From assembly GCA_003054655.1 (NCBI GenBank), contig QAYZ01000014.1:558001-622000 (forward strand): 64,000 bases of DNA. The letters are read 5' to 3'. The stretch is from Spartobacteria bacterium LR76 (lineage in GTDB: Bacteria > Verrucomicrobiota > Verrucomicrobiia > Chthoniobacterales > Terrimicrobiaceae). Position numbers and translations under genes: made by a program. The notes under the pieces are model-generated. The model was given only the letters and a program-made list of their open reading frames with translations. It ran no database searches and was not told the DNA's origin. Of this stretch, positions 37,391 through 46,361 are shown piece by piece (position 1 is the stretch's first letter; each line of letters starts with the position of its first letter).

Positions 37391-39145
37391 CTACTTCGTC
37401 TCCTCGCCCTCGGCGAAGAAGGCCTCGTTCATCTCACCCCGCTCGGCGGCGAGGGCGGCGACCTGCTGGCGGATCTCCGGGAACCTCCGCAGGAACTGGC
37501 GGAAGTCGTTCTGGTTGAGCGTGACGAACTTGCTGTAATCCAGCGCGATCACGTCGGCGGAGCGGGGCTTCCCCGAGAGCAGCGCCATCTCGCCAAAGTA
37601 ATCTCCCGCCGTGAGCGGGATCTTGCGATCCGCCACCCGCACTTCCACCTCGCCGGAGGAGATGAAGTACACGTTGTCCGGCGCGTCGCCCGCGCGAATG
37701 ATGCGGTCGCCCGGCTGCGCCGTCCTGGTCTCAAAGTGCAGCAGCAGTACCTCGCGCTGCTCCGGCGTGAGATTGCTGAAAAGCGGAAACCGCTCGGCCA
37801 GCTCCTCCGGGGTGAAGGTCTTGTGCGCCGCCGCTTTCTCCGCCGCGCGCACCCGGGCGTCCTCGAGCTCCTTTTGCAGGGCGAGGAAGCGGGTTTGGCG
37901 GGAGTCCTCAAAGCGCGCTTTCCACCGGGGATTCGCCCGTATCCACGCACAGGCGCGCTCCGTGACGGAAAACACCACCGGGTTCACCGTGATGGAGATC
38001 AGCGCGCCAGCCAGCACGAGGTTCATCCCTTCCTGGGTGAATATCCCGTGCGAGATTCCCAGGCTCGCCAGGATGAAGGAAAATTCGCCGATCTGCGCCA
38101 ATGACGCCGAAACCGTCAGCGCCGTGCTGAGCGGATACCCCAGCACCATCACGATGCCTAGCGCGGCGAGGGATTTACCCACCAGGATCAAGGCTGCCAC
38201 CGTGAGCACGAGCAGCGGTTTTTGCCACAGGATCGCCGGGTCAAACAACATGCCGACCGATACGAAGAACAATACGGCAAAGGCGTCCTGTAGAGGCAGG
38301 GAGTTCGTCGCCGCCTTGTGGCTCAGTTCCGATTCATTCAGCACCATGCCCGCAAAGAACGCCCCGAGCGCATACGACACGCCGAAAAGCTTGGCCGACC
38401 CAAAGGCCAGCCCGAGGGCGATGGCCAGTACCGCCAGCGTGAAAAGCTCGCGCGAACCCGTTCGCGCCACCTGCCGCAGCACCCACGGCATTACGCGCGG
38501 CCCGATCAGCAGCGCGATCACCACAAACGCCGCCACCTTGGCCAGCGTGATGCCCAGGGTGACGAAGATATTGCCGCCCGTCGCCGCGCCATGCCCGCCA
38601 TCCTCGGCGACATGCCCCCCGATCACCCCGGCAAAGGCTGGCACCAGCACGAGCGCCAGCACCATGGCGAGATCCTCCACGATCAGCCAGCCCACCGCGA
38701 TGCGGCCATTGGGCGTCGCCACGCCATTGCGCTCCTCCAGCGCCTTCAGCAGCACCACCGTGCTCGCCACGGAAAGGCACAGCCCCATGATCAGGCTCGG
38801 CCCCATCGCCCAGCCGAAGAGATGAAACACCCCCGCCGTCACTGCCGTCGCCAACACGATCTGCCCGATGGCCCCCGGCAGCGCGATTCGCCGCACCGCC
38901 ATGAGATCCGCCAGGGAAAAGTGCAGACCGACCCCGAACATCAGCAGCATCACACCGATCTCCGCCAACTGGCTCGTCAACGCCGGATCCGCATCAAAGC
39001 CCGGCGTATTCGGCCCGACCAGCACCCCCGCCACCAGATACCCGACCAGCGGCGGCAGATTCAGCCGGTTCGCCAGAAACCCCAGCACAAACGCCAGCGC
39101 GAACCCTACCGAGATGGTGGAAATCAGGGAAACATCATGAGGCAT
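37391..39145 (-). CDS. KefB/YbaL-like cation:proton antiporter with C-terminal cNMP-binding domain
   Basis: 584 residues. Residues 1-390 form the CPA2 monovalent cation:proton antiporter domain, with LVGYLVAGVLVGP (TM2), IGVMLLMFGVGLHFS, the family motif VGWLIVEDLAMVLALV (two acidic residues in the ion site) and LFFVSVGMLFDP. A linker helix follows (about 400-450, Lys/Glu/Ala rich). Instead of the usual TrkA_N nucleotide domain, the C-terminus (about 455-575) is a cyclic-nucleotide-binding-type fold: FPLFSNLTPEQREVLLLHFE, GDRIIRAGDAPDNVYFISSGEVEV, then GDYFGEMALLSGKPRSADVIA. The phosphate-binding cassette GEMALLSGKPRSADV keeps Glu and Arg, so cyclic nucleotide control of K+/Na+ exchange is possible. 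Confidence 0.88.
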   Translation of the reverse strand: MPHDVSLISTISVGFALAFVLGFLANRLNLPPLVGYLVAGVLVGPNTPGFDADPALTSQLAEIGVMLLMFGVGLHFSLADLMAVRRIALPGAIGQIVLATAVTAGVFHLFGWAMGPSLIMGLCLSVASTVVLLKALEERNGVATPNGRIAVGWLIVEDLAMVLALVLVPAFAGVIGGHVAEDGGHGAATGGNIFVTLGITLAKVAAFVVIALLIGPRVMPWVLRQVARTGSRELFTLAVLAIALGLAFGSAKLFGVSYALGAFFAGMVLNESELSHKAATNSLPLQDAFAVLFFVSVGMLFDPAILWQKPLLVLTVAALILVGKSLAALGIVMVLGYPLSTALTVSASLAQIGEFSFILASLGISHGIFTQEGMNLVLAGALISITVNPVVFSVTERACAWIRANPRWKARFEDSRQTRFLALQKELEDARVRAAEKAAAHKTFTPEELAERFPLFSNLTPEQREVLLLHFETRTAQPGDRIIRAGDAPDNVYFISSGEVEVRVADRKIPLTAGDYFGEMALLSGKPRSADVIALDYSKFVTLNQNDFRQFLRRFPEIRQQVAALAAERGEMNEAFFAEGEETK

Positions 39146-39287
39146 GGCGCGTATTTACCCTTGCCCACGTCGCTGTGACCAGAAATACCGGCTGGCAGCG
39201 CCTTTATCGACCGCCCCAGCAGAGTACCGCCTCCGGGCCGCCTAAAAGTCTCGAATTCAGCCCGGAATTTGAGAAGATCCGGCGCGA

Positions 39288-40547
39288 ATGGCAACGAACG
39301 CGCAAAACGCGGCTTCCCACGTCCACCGAATCACGTCCGGCCTTCTCCCTGAGGATGTCCTGGAGCAGCTCCGACCATCTCATGAGCCGCTCCCTCCTCG
39401 CGTTCCCGGCGCATCGCTGACCTCGACCGAGGCCATTCAACGCCGATGGGCGCTGCTTCACGGATCAGAATCCGCCCGGGCCGTGCTGTGGAATGGCGAG
39501 GACCTCGCGACCTATGCGGGCAATATCGAAAACGCAATCGGTGAGGTTCGTGTTCCGATCGCGATCGCCGGACCTCTGCGCGTTAATGGAAGCTTCGCTC
39601 ATGGGGACTATTACGTACCGCTCGCTACCACGGAGGCAGCGCTGGTCGCTTCCTACACGCGAGGATGCCAGTTGCTGAGCGAGGCGGGGGGATGTTCTGC
39701 GTTGCTCTTGTCCGAGGGTGTCAGCCGGGTGCCCGGTTTCGTTTTCTCCAATCTGGTGGAGGTCGGGATCTTCGTGAATTGGCTGCTCTCGCAGAAGGAA
39801 ATCTTCACGCAGGTGGCGGAGTCCACCACCAGTCACGGAAAATTGCTCGATATGCGCCTCACCGTGGAGGGGAATCATGTTTACGTCATCTTCGAGTACC
39901 ACACCGCCGACGCCGCCGGGCAGAACATGGTGACCATCGCAACCCAGGCCGTCTGTGATTACATCGCAGAGCATTCGCCGGTGCGACCTCGCCATATCTT
40001 CGTCGAGGCCAATCTCTCCGGCGACAAGAAAGCCAGCGCCCAGTCTTTTCAGACAGTACGGGGTCGCAAGGTGGCTGCCGAGTGCCTCCTCCCTGCCGCC
40101 GCTTTGGAGAAGCGGCTGCATGCACCTGCCTCGGCGCTTGAGGAATACTGGCGGATGTCCGCCCTCGGCGGCGTGCTTAGCGGGACCATCGGGGTGCAGG
40201 GACACTTCGCCAACGGCCTCGCCGCTCTCTTTCTCGCCACCGGTCAGGACGTCGCCTGTGTCTCGGAGGCAGCGGTGGGCATCACCCGCTTCGAGGCGCA
40301 ACCGGATGGCAGTCTCTATGCCGCGGTCACTTTGCCCAACGTCATTGTCGGCACCGTGGGCGGGGGCACGAAACTGCCCACACAGTCGGCTTGTCTCGAA
40401 ATTCTCGGCTTGAAAGGGACGGGCCATGCGCGGGCTCTGGCCGAGGTGGCCGCCGCCCTGGCGCTCGCGGGCGAGCTGTCCATCATCGGAGCGCTGGCCG
40501 CCGGGCATTTCACCCGGGCTCACCGCAAGTTGGCTCGTAACGACTGA
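39288..40547 (+). CDS. HMG-CoA reductase (class I type)
   Basis: 419 residues. Class I HMGR marks are present in order: an ENAIGEVRVPIAIAGPL segment near 82, TTEAALVAS with Glu116, ADAAGQNM near 210 (in place of DAMGMNM), ANLSGDKKAS with Lys247/248, NGLAALFLATGQDVA with Asp321, VGGGTKLPTQ near 365 and AAGHFTRAH with His407. These correspond to the Glu, Lys, Asp and His catalytic residues of the human enzyme, so activity is likely. The enzyme reduces HMG-CoA to mevalonate with two NADPH. No mevalonate kinase, decarboxylase or HMG-CoA synthase gene is in the window, so either mevalonate is used elsewhere or the substrate differs. It is the first gene of a seven-gene set; UbiA starts 4 bases after its stop. 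Confidence 0.85.
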   Translation: MATNAQNAASHVHRITSGLLPEDVLEQLRPSHEPLPPRVPGASLTSTEAIQRRWALLHGSESARAVLWNGEDLATYAGNIENAIGEVRVPIAIAGPLRVNGSFAHGDYYVPLATTEAALVASYTRGCQLLSEAGGCSALLLSEGVSRVPGFVFSNLVEVGIFVNWLLSQKEIFTQVAESTTSHGKLLDMRLTVEGNHVYVIFEYHTADAAGQNMVTIATQAVCDYIAEHSPVRPRHIFVEANLSGDKKASAQSFQTVRGRKVAAECLLPAAALEKRLHAPASALEEYWRMSALGGVLSGTIGVQGHFANGLAALFLATGQDVACVSEAAVGITRFEAQPDGSLYAAVTLPNVIVGTVGGGTKLPTQSACLEILGLKGTGHARALAEVAAALALAGELSIIGALAAGHFTRAHRKLARND

Positions 40548-40551
40548 TCCG

Positions 40552-41475
40552 ATGAGCGAGCAACCGCGAGGCGCCCGCCGCTGGTGGATTTATCAAAAGG
40601 AGCGATTTCCCCTGCTTGCCCACGGGCCGCTGATCCTGGCGTTCAGCCTTTGCGCTCTCTGTTTCTCCTCGCTCTTGCGTGGCGCCGATCACTTTCCTGC
40701 CGTCCCGGCGATCCTGGTGGCGTTCTTTTCCTCCCTGATTTCCTTCCTTCACCTGCGGCTGGCCGACGAGTTCAAGGACTATGAGGAGGATGCTCGCTAT
40801 CGTCCCTATCGAGCTGTTCCGCGCGGACTGGTGTCTCTCAGGGAACTGGGGATTCTCTGGGCGGTAACCGGTTTGATCCAGGTCGCGCTTGCCGCCGCGC
40901 TCAATATCCGCCTCATCCCACTGCTTCTCATCACCTGGCTCTATCTCGGGCTGATGAGCAGGGAGTTCTTCTGCAAGGCCTGGCTGAAAGCTCATCCCTT
41001 CACCTACATGTGGACGCACATGTTCATCATGCCGCTGATCGATTTCTATGCGACGGCATGCGACTGGCTGATGGTCTCCGATCGTCCTCCGCAGGGGCTG
41101 ATGTGGTTTGTCGTGGTGAGCTTTCTCAATGGATTCATCATCGAAATCGGCCGCAAGATCCGCGCACCCCACGATGAGGAGCATGGGGTGGAAACCTACT
41201 CGTTTCTCTGGGGCCGGGTCGGGGCGGTGGGAGCGTGGTTGCTGGCCATGGGGCTGACGTATTCCTTCGCCGTCGTTGCCGCGCTCCGCATTCACTTCAT
41301 GCCCCCGGTGGCTTTGTTGCTCGGGCTCGTGCTGGCTGTCGCTATTTTCACAGGACTGTGCTTTCTGCGGCAACCACGGAGCGGCAAGGCATTCGAAACA
41401 TTGTCGGGGATATGGACGCTCTGCTTGTATCTGATGCTCGGCGTGATCCCCCTCCTGTGGAAACTCCTAGCCTAA
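40552..41475 (+). CDS. UbiA-family prenyltransferase
   Basis: 307 residues with eight or nine TM segments. The first Asp-rich motif is ADEFKDYEED (Asp72, Asp76, Asp80), corresponding to NDxxDxxxD that binds prenyl diphosphate through Mg2+. The second region is IGRKIRAPHDEEHGVETYSF near 205-224, where the usual DxEGD is replaced by a His/Asp/Glu-rich form. The family moves a polyprenyl or phytyl chain onto an aromatic ring, glycerol phosphate or other acceptor in the inner membrane. The stop overlaps the start of the next gene by one base (TAATG). The acceptor is unknown; the context excludes a simple quinone operon. Confidence 0.85.
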   Translation: MSEQPRGARRWWIYQKERFPLLAHGPLILAFSLCALCFSSLLRGADHFPAVPAILVAFFSSLISFLHLRLADEFKDYEEDARYRPYRAVPRGLVSLRELGILWAVTGLIQVALAAALNIRLIPLLLITWLYLGLMSREFFCKAWLKAHPFTYMWTHMFIMPLIDFYATACDWLMVSDRPPQGLMWFVVVSFLNGFIIEIGRKIRAPHDEEHGVETYSFLWGRVGAVGAWLLAMGLTYSFAVVAALRIHFMPPVALLLGLVLAVAIFTGLCFLRQPRSGKAFETLSGIWTLCLYLMLGVIPLLWKLLA

Positions 41476-43961
41476 TGCTGATCTCCTCCTGGCGCGATGC
41501 GGACTTTTCCCACCATCCGGTGGGCGGCAAGGCGCGCGCCCTGGGCGCTCTGACCCAGGCGGGCTTCCCGGTGCCGGAGTGGACCATCGTCCTCCCTGCC
41601 GCCTGGGAGGCCAATGCCAATGACCTCCGTCTCGGACTGGAGACCTTTCTCTCCTCAACGCCGGGCCCATGGGCCGTGCGGTCCTCTGCCGTCGATGAGG
41701 ACGGGCAGGTGCATTCTTTCGCGGGCCAGTTGGAGAGCTTTCTCAATGTCGCGAGGGAGGATGTCCTGGAAAAAATCCAGGCGGTGTGGGGGTCCGGCTT
41801 CAGCGAGCGCATCATTGCCTATCGTACTCAGGCCGGGCTCTCGCTGCCGCCGCCGCTGCCAGCGGTGATCGTACAGCAGATGGTCTCGGCCGAAGCTGCC
41901 GGGGTGGCCTTCAGCGCGGATCCTGTATCCGGACGCCGGGGCGTCGCGGTGGTCGCTGCCGTACGCGGGTTGGGGGAGGCGCTCGTTTCCGGGGAAGCCA
42001 CGGGCGACAGCTTTCATGTGGATCGCGGTCGCCGCATCGTGGAACGCGCAATAGTCAACGCATCCCAGCCGGTGATCGCGGATGTCCGCGTCCTCGAAAT
42101 CGCCGATCTCGTGCGGCGCTCCGAGCGGTACTTCGGCCTTCCTCAGGATATTGAATGGGCCGTGTCAGGCTCTCGCCTGTACCTCCTTCAGTCGCGCCCG
42201 ATCACCTCGCTAACAGGGAAGGTTGATCCGGACGGATTGTGGCAACTATGGGACAATAGCAATATCGCCGAGAGCTACAGTGGCGTGACCACGCCGCTCA
42301 CCTTTAGCTTCGCCCGGCACGTGTACGAGGAGGTCTATCGGCAGTTCGTCAAGATCCTCCGCGTCCCTCTTTGGCGCATCGAAGCCAATCGCGATGTCTT
42401 TGGCCGTATGCTCGGCCTCGTCCGGGGTCGCGTATTTTATAATCTCCTGAGCTGGTATCGCGTCCTCGCCATGCTCCCTGGCTTTGCGGTGAATCGCCGT
42501 TTCATGGAGCAGATGATGGGAGTGAAGGAACCGCTGCCCGACCACGCCGTCGCGGGAATCATCGGGAAGGCCCGCCAGACGCGGTTCTCGGACTACTCGG
42601 AAATCGCGGGAACGATCCTCGGCCTCCTGGGGAATCACCTGCTCCTCTCGGGAAAGATCACCCGATTTTACCAGCGCCTCGATGAAGCCCTGGCCCTCGG
42701 CGACATCGCCCTGGAAGAAATGCGTCCGGATGAGCTGGCTGCCGCCTATCGCCGTTTGCAAAACCAGCTCCTGACCCGATGGGATGCTCCGCTGATCAAT
42801 GACTTCTTCGCGATGGTCTATTTCGGCGTCTCGCGCAAGCTCGTGGACAAGTGGTGCGGCGATCCCGATGGCACGCTGCAAAACGATCTCATCGCCTGTC
42901 AGGGCGGTATCATCAGCGCCGAACCCGCCCGCCGCATGATGCACCTCGCCGAGATGGCCCGCGCGGATGCCAGCCTCCGCACCGCGCTTGCATCTGGCTC
43001 GCTGGCTGAGATCGAGCAGATCATGCCGCCCGCGTTCCGCTCGGAGTATCACGCCTATCTGGAGAAGTTCGGTGATCGCTGCCTGGAGGAGCTCAAGCTC
43101 GAGAGCGCCACCCTTCACGACGACCCATTGCTTTTGCTGCGTTCGGTCGCGCGACTGGCGGAGCGCGACGCCCTGCCTGTTTCGCGCTCGGCCGACCTCG
43201 CCGCCTCCGCGACCCAGCGGGTGGATGTCGCCCTGCGTGGAAGGCGGTTTCGACGATGGCTCTTCGATTTTGTCATTGGCCAGACCCGTGATCGTGTGCG
43301 CGATCGGGAGAATCTTCGTTTTGAGCGAACCCGCGTTTTTGGCCGGGTGCGCCGCATCTTTGTTGAGCTCGGCAAACGCCTGCACGCCCTGGGTGTTTTG
43401 GAGGATGCGCGCGATATCTTTTACCTGGAGGCTGAGGAGTCGATAGGCTTCGTCGAGGGAACGGCGGTGACGACAAATCTCCGCGAGCTCGCCCGGCTGC
43501 GGAAAGAGGAATTTGCCGGATTTGACACCGACCCGCCATCGGATCGCTTTGAGACCCTCGGCGTGGTTTATGTCGGCAACGCCTTTCAGGCCGCGCGGGC
43601 TTCCGTATTGGCGACCGGTGATGAACGCAAGGGCATCGGATGCTGCCCCGGCGTGGTACGCGGCCGGGCTCGGGTGATTCTCGATCCCCGCCACGCGATC
43701 ATTCATCCCGGGGAAATTCTCGTTGCTCCGCGCACGGACCCCGGCTGGATCATGCTCTTTCCCGCCGCCTCCGGCCTCCTGGTCGAGCATGGCAGCCTCC
43801 TCTCGCACTCTGCCATCGTGGCCCGGGAAATGGGAATGCCCGCCGTCGTCTCGATCCCGGGTCTGACCGCCTGGCTCAAGACGGGCGACGAGGTGGAACT
43901 GGACGGCAGCACGGGACGAATCATCCGCGTCGCGGCCTCGGAGGTGTCTCATGCCGAGTGA
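41475..43961 (+). CDS. PEP-synthase/rifampin-phosphotransferase-like enzyme
   Basis: 828 residues from the ATG at 41475 that shares a base with the UbiA stop. Domains in order: an ATP-grasp PEP/pyruvate-binding domain (1 to about 310, with AVRSSAVDEDG, VIVQQMVSAEAAGVAFSADPVSG and LYLLQSRPIT), a ~400-residue central domain starting DNSNIAESYSGVTTPLTFSF, and a C-terminal swivelling domain (about 715-828) with the phospho-accepting His in GSLLSHSAIVAREMGMPAV. This order is that of rifampin phosphotransferase (RPH), not of true PEP synthase, which has a PEP-binding TIM barrel at the C-terminus. Such enzymes transfer the beta-phosphate of ATP through a phospho-His to a substrate alcohol. In this operon a lipid alcohol is a reasonable guess; antibiotic inactivation is the alternative. 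Confidence 0.85.
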   Translation: MLISSWRDADFSHHPVGGKARALGALTQAGFPVPEWTIVLPAAWEANANDLRLGLETFLSSTPGPWAVRSSAVDEDGQVHSFAGQLESFLNVAREDVLEKIQAVWGSGFSERIIAYRTQAGLSLPPPLPAVIVQQMVSAEAAGVAFSADPVSGRRGVAVVAAVRGLGEALVSGEATGDSFHVDRGRRIVERAIVNASQPVIADVRVLEIADLVRRSERYFGLPQDIEWAVSGSRLYLLQSRPITSLTGKVDPDGLWQLWDNSNIAESYSGVTTPLTFSFARHVYEEVYRQFVKILRVPLWRIEANRDVFGRMLGLVRGRVFYNLLSWYRVLAMLPGFAVNRRFMEQMMGVKEPLPDHAVAGIIGKARQTRFSDYSEIAGTILGLLGNHLLLSGKITRFYQRLDEALALGDIALEEMRPDELAAAYRRLQNQLLTRWDAPLINDFFAMVYFGVSRKLVDKWCGDPDGTLQNDLIACQGGIISAEPARRMMHLAEMARADASLRTALASGSLAEIEQIMPPAFRSEYHAYLEKFGDRCLEELKLESATLHDDPLLLLRSVARLAERDALPVSRSADLAASATQRVDVALRGRRFRRWLFDFVIGQTRDRVRDRENLRFERTRVFGRVRRIFVELGKRLHALGVLEDARDIFYLEAEESIGFVEGTAVTTNLRELARLRKEEFAGFDTDPPSDRFETLGVVYVGNAFQAARASVLATGDERKGIGCCPGVVRGRARVILDPRHAIIHPGEILVAPRTDPGWIMLFPAASGLLVEHGSLLSHSAIVAREMGMPAVVSIPGLTAWLKTGDEVELDGSTGRIIRVAASEVSHAE

Positions 43962-45054
43962 AGCCGCGGCTCATGCCGATTTTGCGACGATCCTTCGATA
44001 CGCCCAGGTCTGGGAGGATGCCGATATCCTGATGGAGGGGCTCGACATTCAGCCAGATGACATCTGCCTTTCCATTGCCTCCGCCGGGGACAATGCCCTG
44101 GCCATGCTGGCGAAAGGGCCGCGCAAAGTCGTCGCCATCGATCTGAACCCCTCCCAGCTCGCCTGCCTGGAACTCCGCGTCGCAGCCTTTCGTCACCTCG
44201 AGCGCAACGACGTTCTCGCGCTGATCGGATCGATGGCCGACGGAGCGCGAAGGCCGCGACTCTACGCGGAGGTTCGCGGTTCCCTTTCGGAAACTGCACG
44301 CGCCTTTTGGGATGCACGTCCCGAGTGGATCGCTCGCGGCATTGGCCACGCGGGCAAGTTTGAGAATTACTTCCGTCTTTTTCGGGAGCGGATCATGCCC
44401 TTGGTACACTCGCGCCAGACCATTGATGCACTGCTGCTGCCACGAGACATCGAGGCTCGCCGGACGTTCTATTCACATCGGTGGGACACCTGGCGCTGGC
44501 GGGTGCTTTTCCACGTCTTTTTTTCCCGCGCCATGATGGGCGCCCTGGGGCGCGATCCCAGCTTCTTTCGGTATGTCGAGGGGAGCGTGGCGGAGAAAAT
44601 CCTCGCCCGCACCCGGCATGCCCTCACGGAGCTGGCCCCGGCGGAGAATCCCTATCTGCAATGGATTCTCACGGGCCGGCACGGTTCCTCCCTGCCGTAT
44701 TACCTGCGGGAGGAAAATTTCGAATCCATCCGTCAAAATCTCGACCGCTTGGAGTGGCATCGCGGCCCGCTCGAGGATTTTCTAGGCGGCCATCCTGTGG
44801 GCACATTCAGCAAGTTCAACCTGAGCGACATCTTTGAGTATCTCTCGGAAGAAACCAGCGATGGCATCTTTCGACTCCTGGCCGACTTTGCCCGGCCCGG
44901 AGGGCGGCTTGCCTACTGGAACATGCTTGCCCCACGCCAGCCTCCTGCCTCACTGGCAGGCCGGGTCACGGCGTTGAATGACCTTTCCTCCCGCCTGCAT
45001 GCTCAGGACAAGGCCTTCTTCTATAGTGCGTTTCACGTGGAGGAGTTTCGATGA
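43951..45054 (+). CDS. BtaA-like (DUF3419) aminocarboxypropyl transferase
   Basis: 367 residues, single DUF3419 domain. Marks are YAQVWEDADILMEGL near 13, the SAM-binding loop LSIASAGDNALAMLA near 40, VVAIDLNPSQLACLELR near 63, GIGHAGKFENYFRLFRERIMP and, later, PVGTFSKFNLSDIFEYLSEE. BtaA moves the 3-amino-3-carboxypropyl group of SAM to diacylglycerol, giving the homoserine ether precursor of betaine lipids (DGTS). The usual partner BtaB, an N-methyltransferase, is missing here, while a GNAT acyltransferase lies two genes on. The gene overlaps its neighbours by 11 and 4 bases. The acceptor could be diacylglycerol or an isoprenoid alcohol. Confidence 0.87.
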   Translation: MPSEAAAHADFATILRYAQVWEDADILMEGLDIQPDDICLSIASAGDNALAMLAKGPRKVVAIDLNPSQLACLELRVAAFRHLERNDVLALIGSMADGARRPRLYAEVRGSLSETARAFWDARPEWIARGIGHAGKFENYFRLFRERIMPLVHSRQTIDALLLPRDIEARRTFYSHRWDTWRWRVLFHVFFSRAMMGALGRDPSFFRYVEGSVAEKILARTRHALTELAPAENPYLQWILTGRHGSSLPYYLREENFESIRQNLDRLEWHRGPLEDFLGGHPVGTFSKFNLSDIFEYLSEETSDGIFRLLADFARPGGRLAYWNMLAPRQPPASLAGRVTALNDLSSRLHAQDKAFFYSAFHVEEFR

Positions 45055-46355
45055 ACCCCTGGCTCGGCATCCTCGCCGTTCTTGCCGCCCTGGGATTGCT
45101 CATGGGTGTGGTCCGGTGTTTTCAATCCCGCCTCAGCGCGGAGCTTTCCCGCAAGGCGGTCCACATCGGCATGGGGTTTGTCTGCCTTTCTTTCCCGTGG
45201 CTTTTTCGTGAAGGGTGGCCGGTCGTCCTGCTCGCCATCCTCGCGGTGGCGGGTCTCGGAGCAGTACGGCTCCTCCCGCTGTTGCGCCGACAGATTGGCG
45301 GCGTGCTCGGCGGGGTGGAGCGCCACTCGCTGGGAGAAATCTACTTCCCGATCGCGGTGGCCGTCGTCTTCCTGCTCGCGGGTGGCAATACTCTTCTTTA
45401 CATCATTCCGGTATTGACTCTCACCCTGGCGGATTCTGTCGGAGCGCTCATTGGCATGCGGTATGGCCATGCCCGCTATTGCACGGACGAGGGCTTCAAG
45501 AGCGCGGAGGGTTCGGTGGCCTTTTTCACCGCCGCCTTTCTGAGCTGCCATATCCCGCTTCTGCTTTTTAGCAGTACGGGACGGGCGGAGACATTGCTCA
45601 TCGGCCTGACCGCAGGGTTTGTCGTGATGCTCCTCGAGGCCATCGCCTGGCGGGGCCAGGACAACCTGATCATCCCGATCGGGATGTATTTTCTGCTCAG
45701 CTTCTACCTCCCGCTGAACGAATGGCAGCTCCTCGGCCGGTTTCTTCTCATCCTGGCGCTCGTGGTTCTCGTTATGCTGGTGCGAAATCGCACGACCCTC
45801 AGCGACAGCGCGATCCTTGCCGGTGCGTTGTCGGGATACGCCGTGTGGGCATTTGGCGGGCGCTTCTGGATATTTCCTCCATTGCTCCTCTTTGTCATTT
45901 ACGTCTGGCTGCCATCTTTCCCCAAGTCCGACCGCCCCGTGCAAAATCTCCATGCGGTCACCCGCGTCATGGCGGGCGGTCTGCTCTGGGTTGGGCTGTC
46001 GCATGTCTATGACCGTGATTTTCTGTTGCCGTACTTGCTCTGCATGGCTGCGCATACCGGCAATATCATCACCGCCAGGCTGCGAATCGTTCGCGAGCAT
46101 CTATCGATGAGAAAGATCGCCGTCATCGCCTTTCTGATTGCCTCGGCGGCATTTCTTCTCCTCGGCTCTGGCGGCGTGGTATTGGGGGTTCTTTCGTTCC
46201 GCAGCCTGTTCTGGCTCCCTGTGGCCGTCGCCGTCTCGATTGCTCTCTTTATCCCTTCGTGGCCGCCCGAGCATCGCAGCGATCAGCGGCTGCAGATCTG
46301 GCTTTCCGAGACCGGCATTGCCATCCTTGTCTCCTGCCTCGGCCTGCTCCCTTGA
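45051..46355 (+). CDS. phytol/dolichol kinase-like membrane protein with DUF92-like C-terminus
   Basis: 434 residues, about 12 TM segments. The N-terminal half has the phytol-kinase/dolichol-kinase/CdsA marks SRKAVHIGMGF near 35 and LADSVGALIGMRYG then FKSAEGSVAFF near 125-160 (CTP-binding region). The C-terminal half has TLSDSAILAGALSGYAVWAFGG near 247 and RPVQNLHAVTRVMAGG near 300, resembling the DUF92/VTE6 pattern (GAxxGxxV..GG and QVxANGG). In plants and cyanobacteria VTE5 and VTE6 phosphorylate phytol in two steps to phytyl diphosphate. A single protein doing both would feed a UbiA enzyme such as the one upstream. The first half is a solid match; the DUF92 part is a weaker reading by eye. 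Confidence 0.72.
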   Translation: MNPWLGILAVLAALGLLMGVVRCFQSRLSAELSRKAVHIGMGFVCLSFPWLFREGWPVVLLAILAVAGLGAVRLLPLLRRQIGGVLGGVERHSLGEIYFPIAVAVVFLLAGGNTLLYIIPVLTLTLADSVGALIGMRYGHARYCTDEGFKSAEGSVAFFTAAFLSCHIPLLLFSSTGRAETLLIGLTAGFVVMLLEAIAWRGQDNLIIPIGMYFLLSFYLPLNEWQLLGRFLLILALVVLVMLVRNRTTLSDSAILAGALSGYAVWAFGGRFWIFPPLLLFVIYVWLPSFPKSDRPVQNLHAVTRVMAGGLLWVGLSHVYDRDFLLPYLLCMAAHTGNIITARLRIVREHLSMRKIAVIAFLIASAAFLLLGSGGVVLGVLSFRSLFWLPVAVAVSIALFIPSWPPEHRSDQRLQIWLSETGIAILVSCLGLLP

Positions 46356-46361
46356 TTTCGC

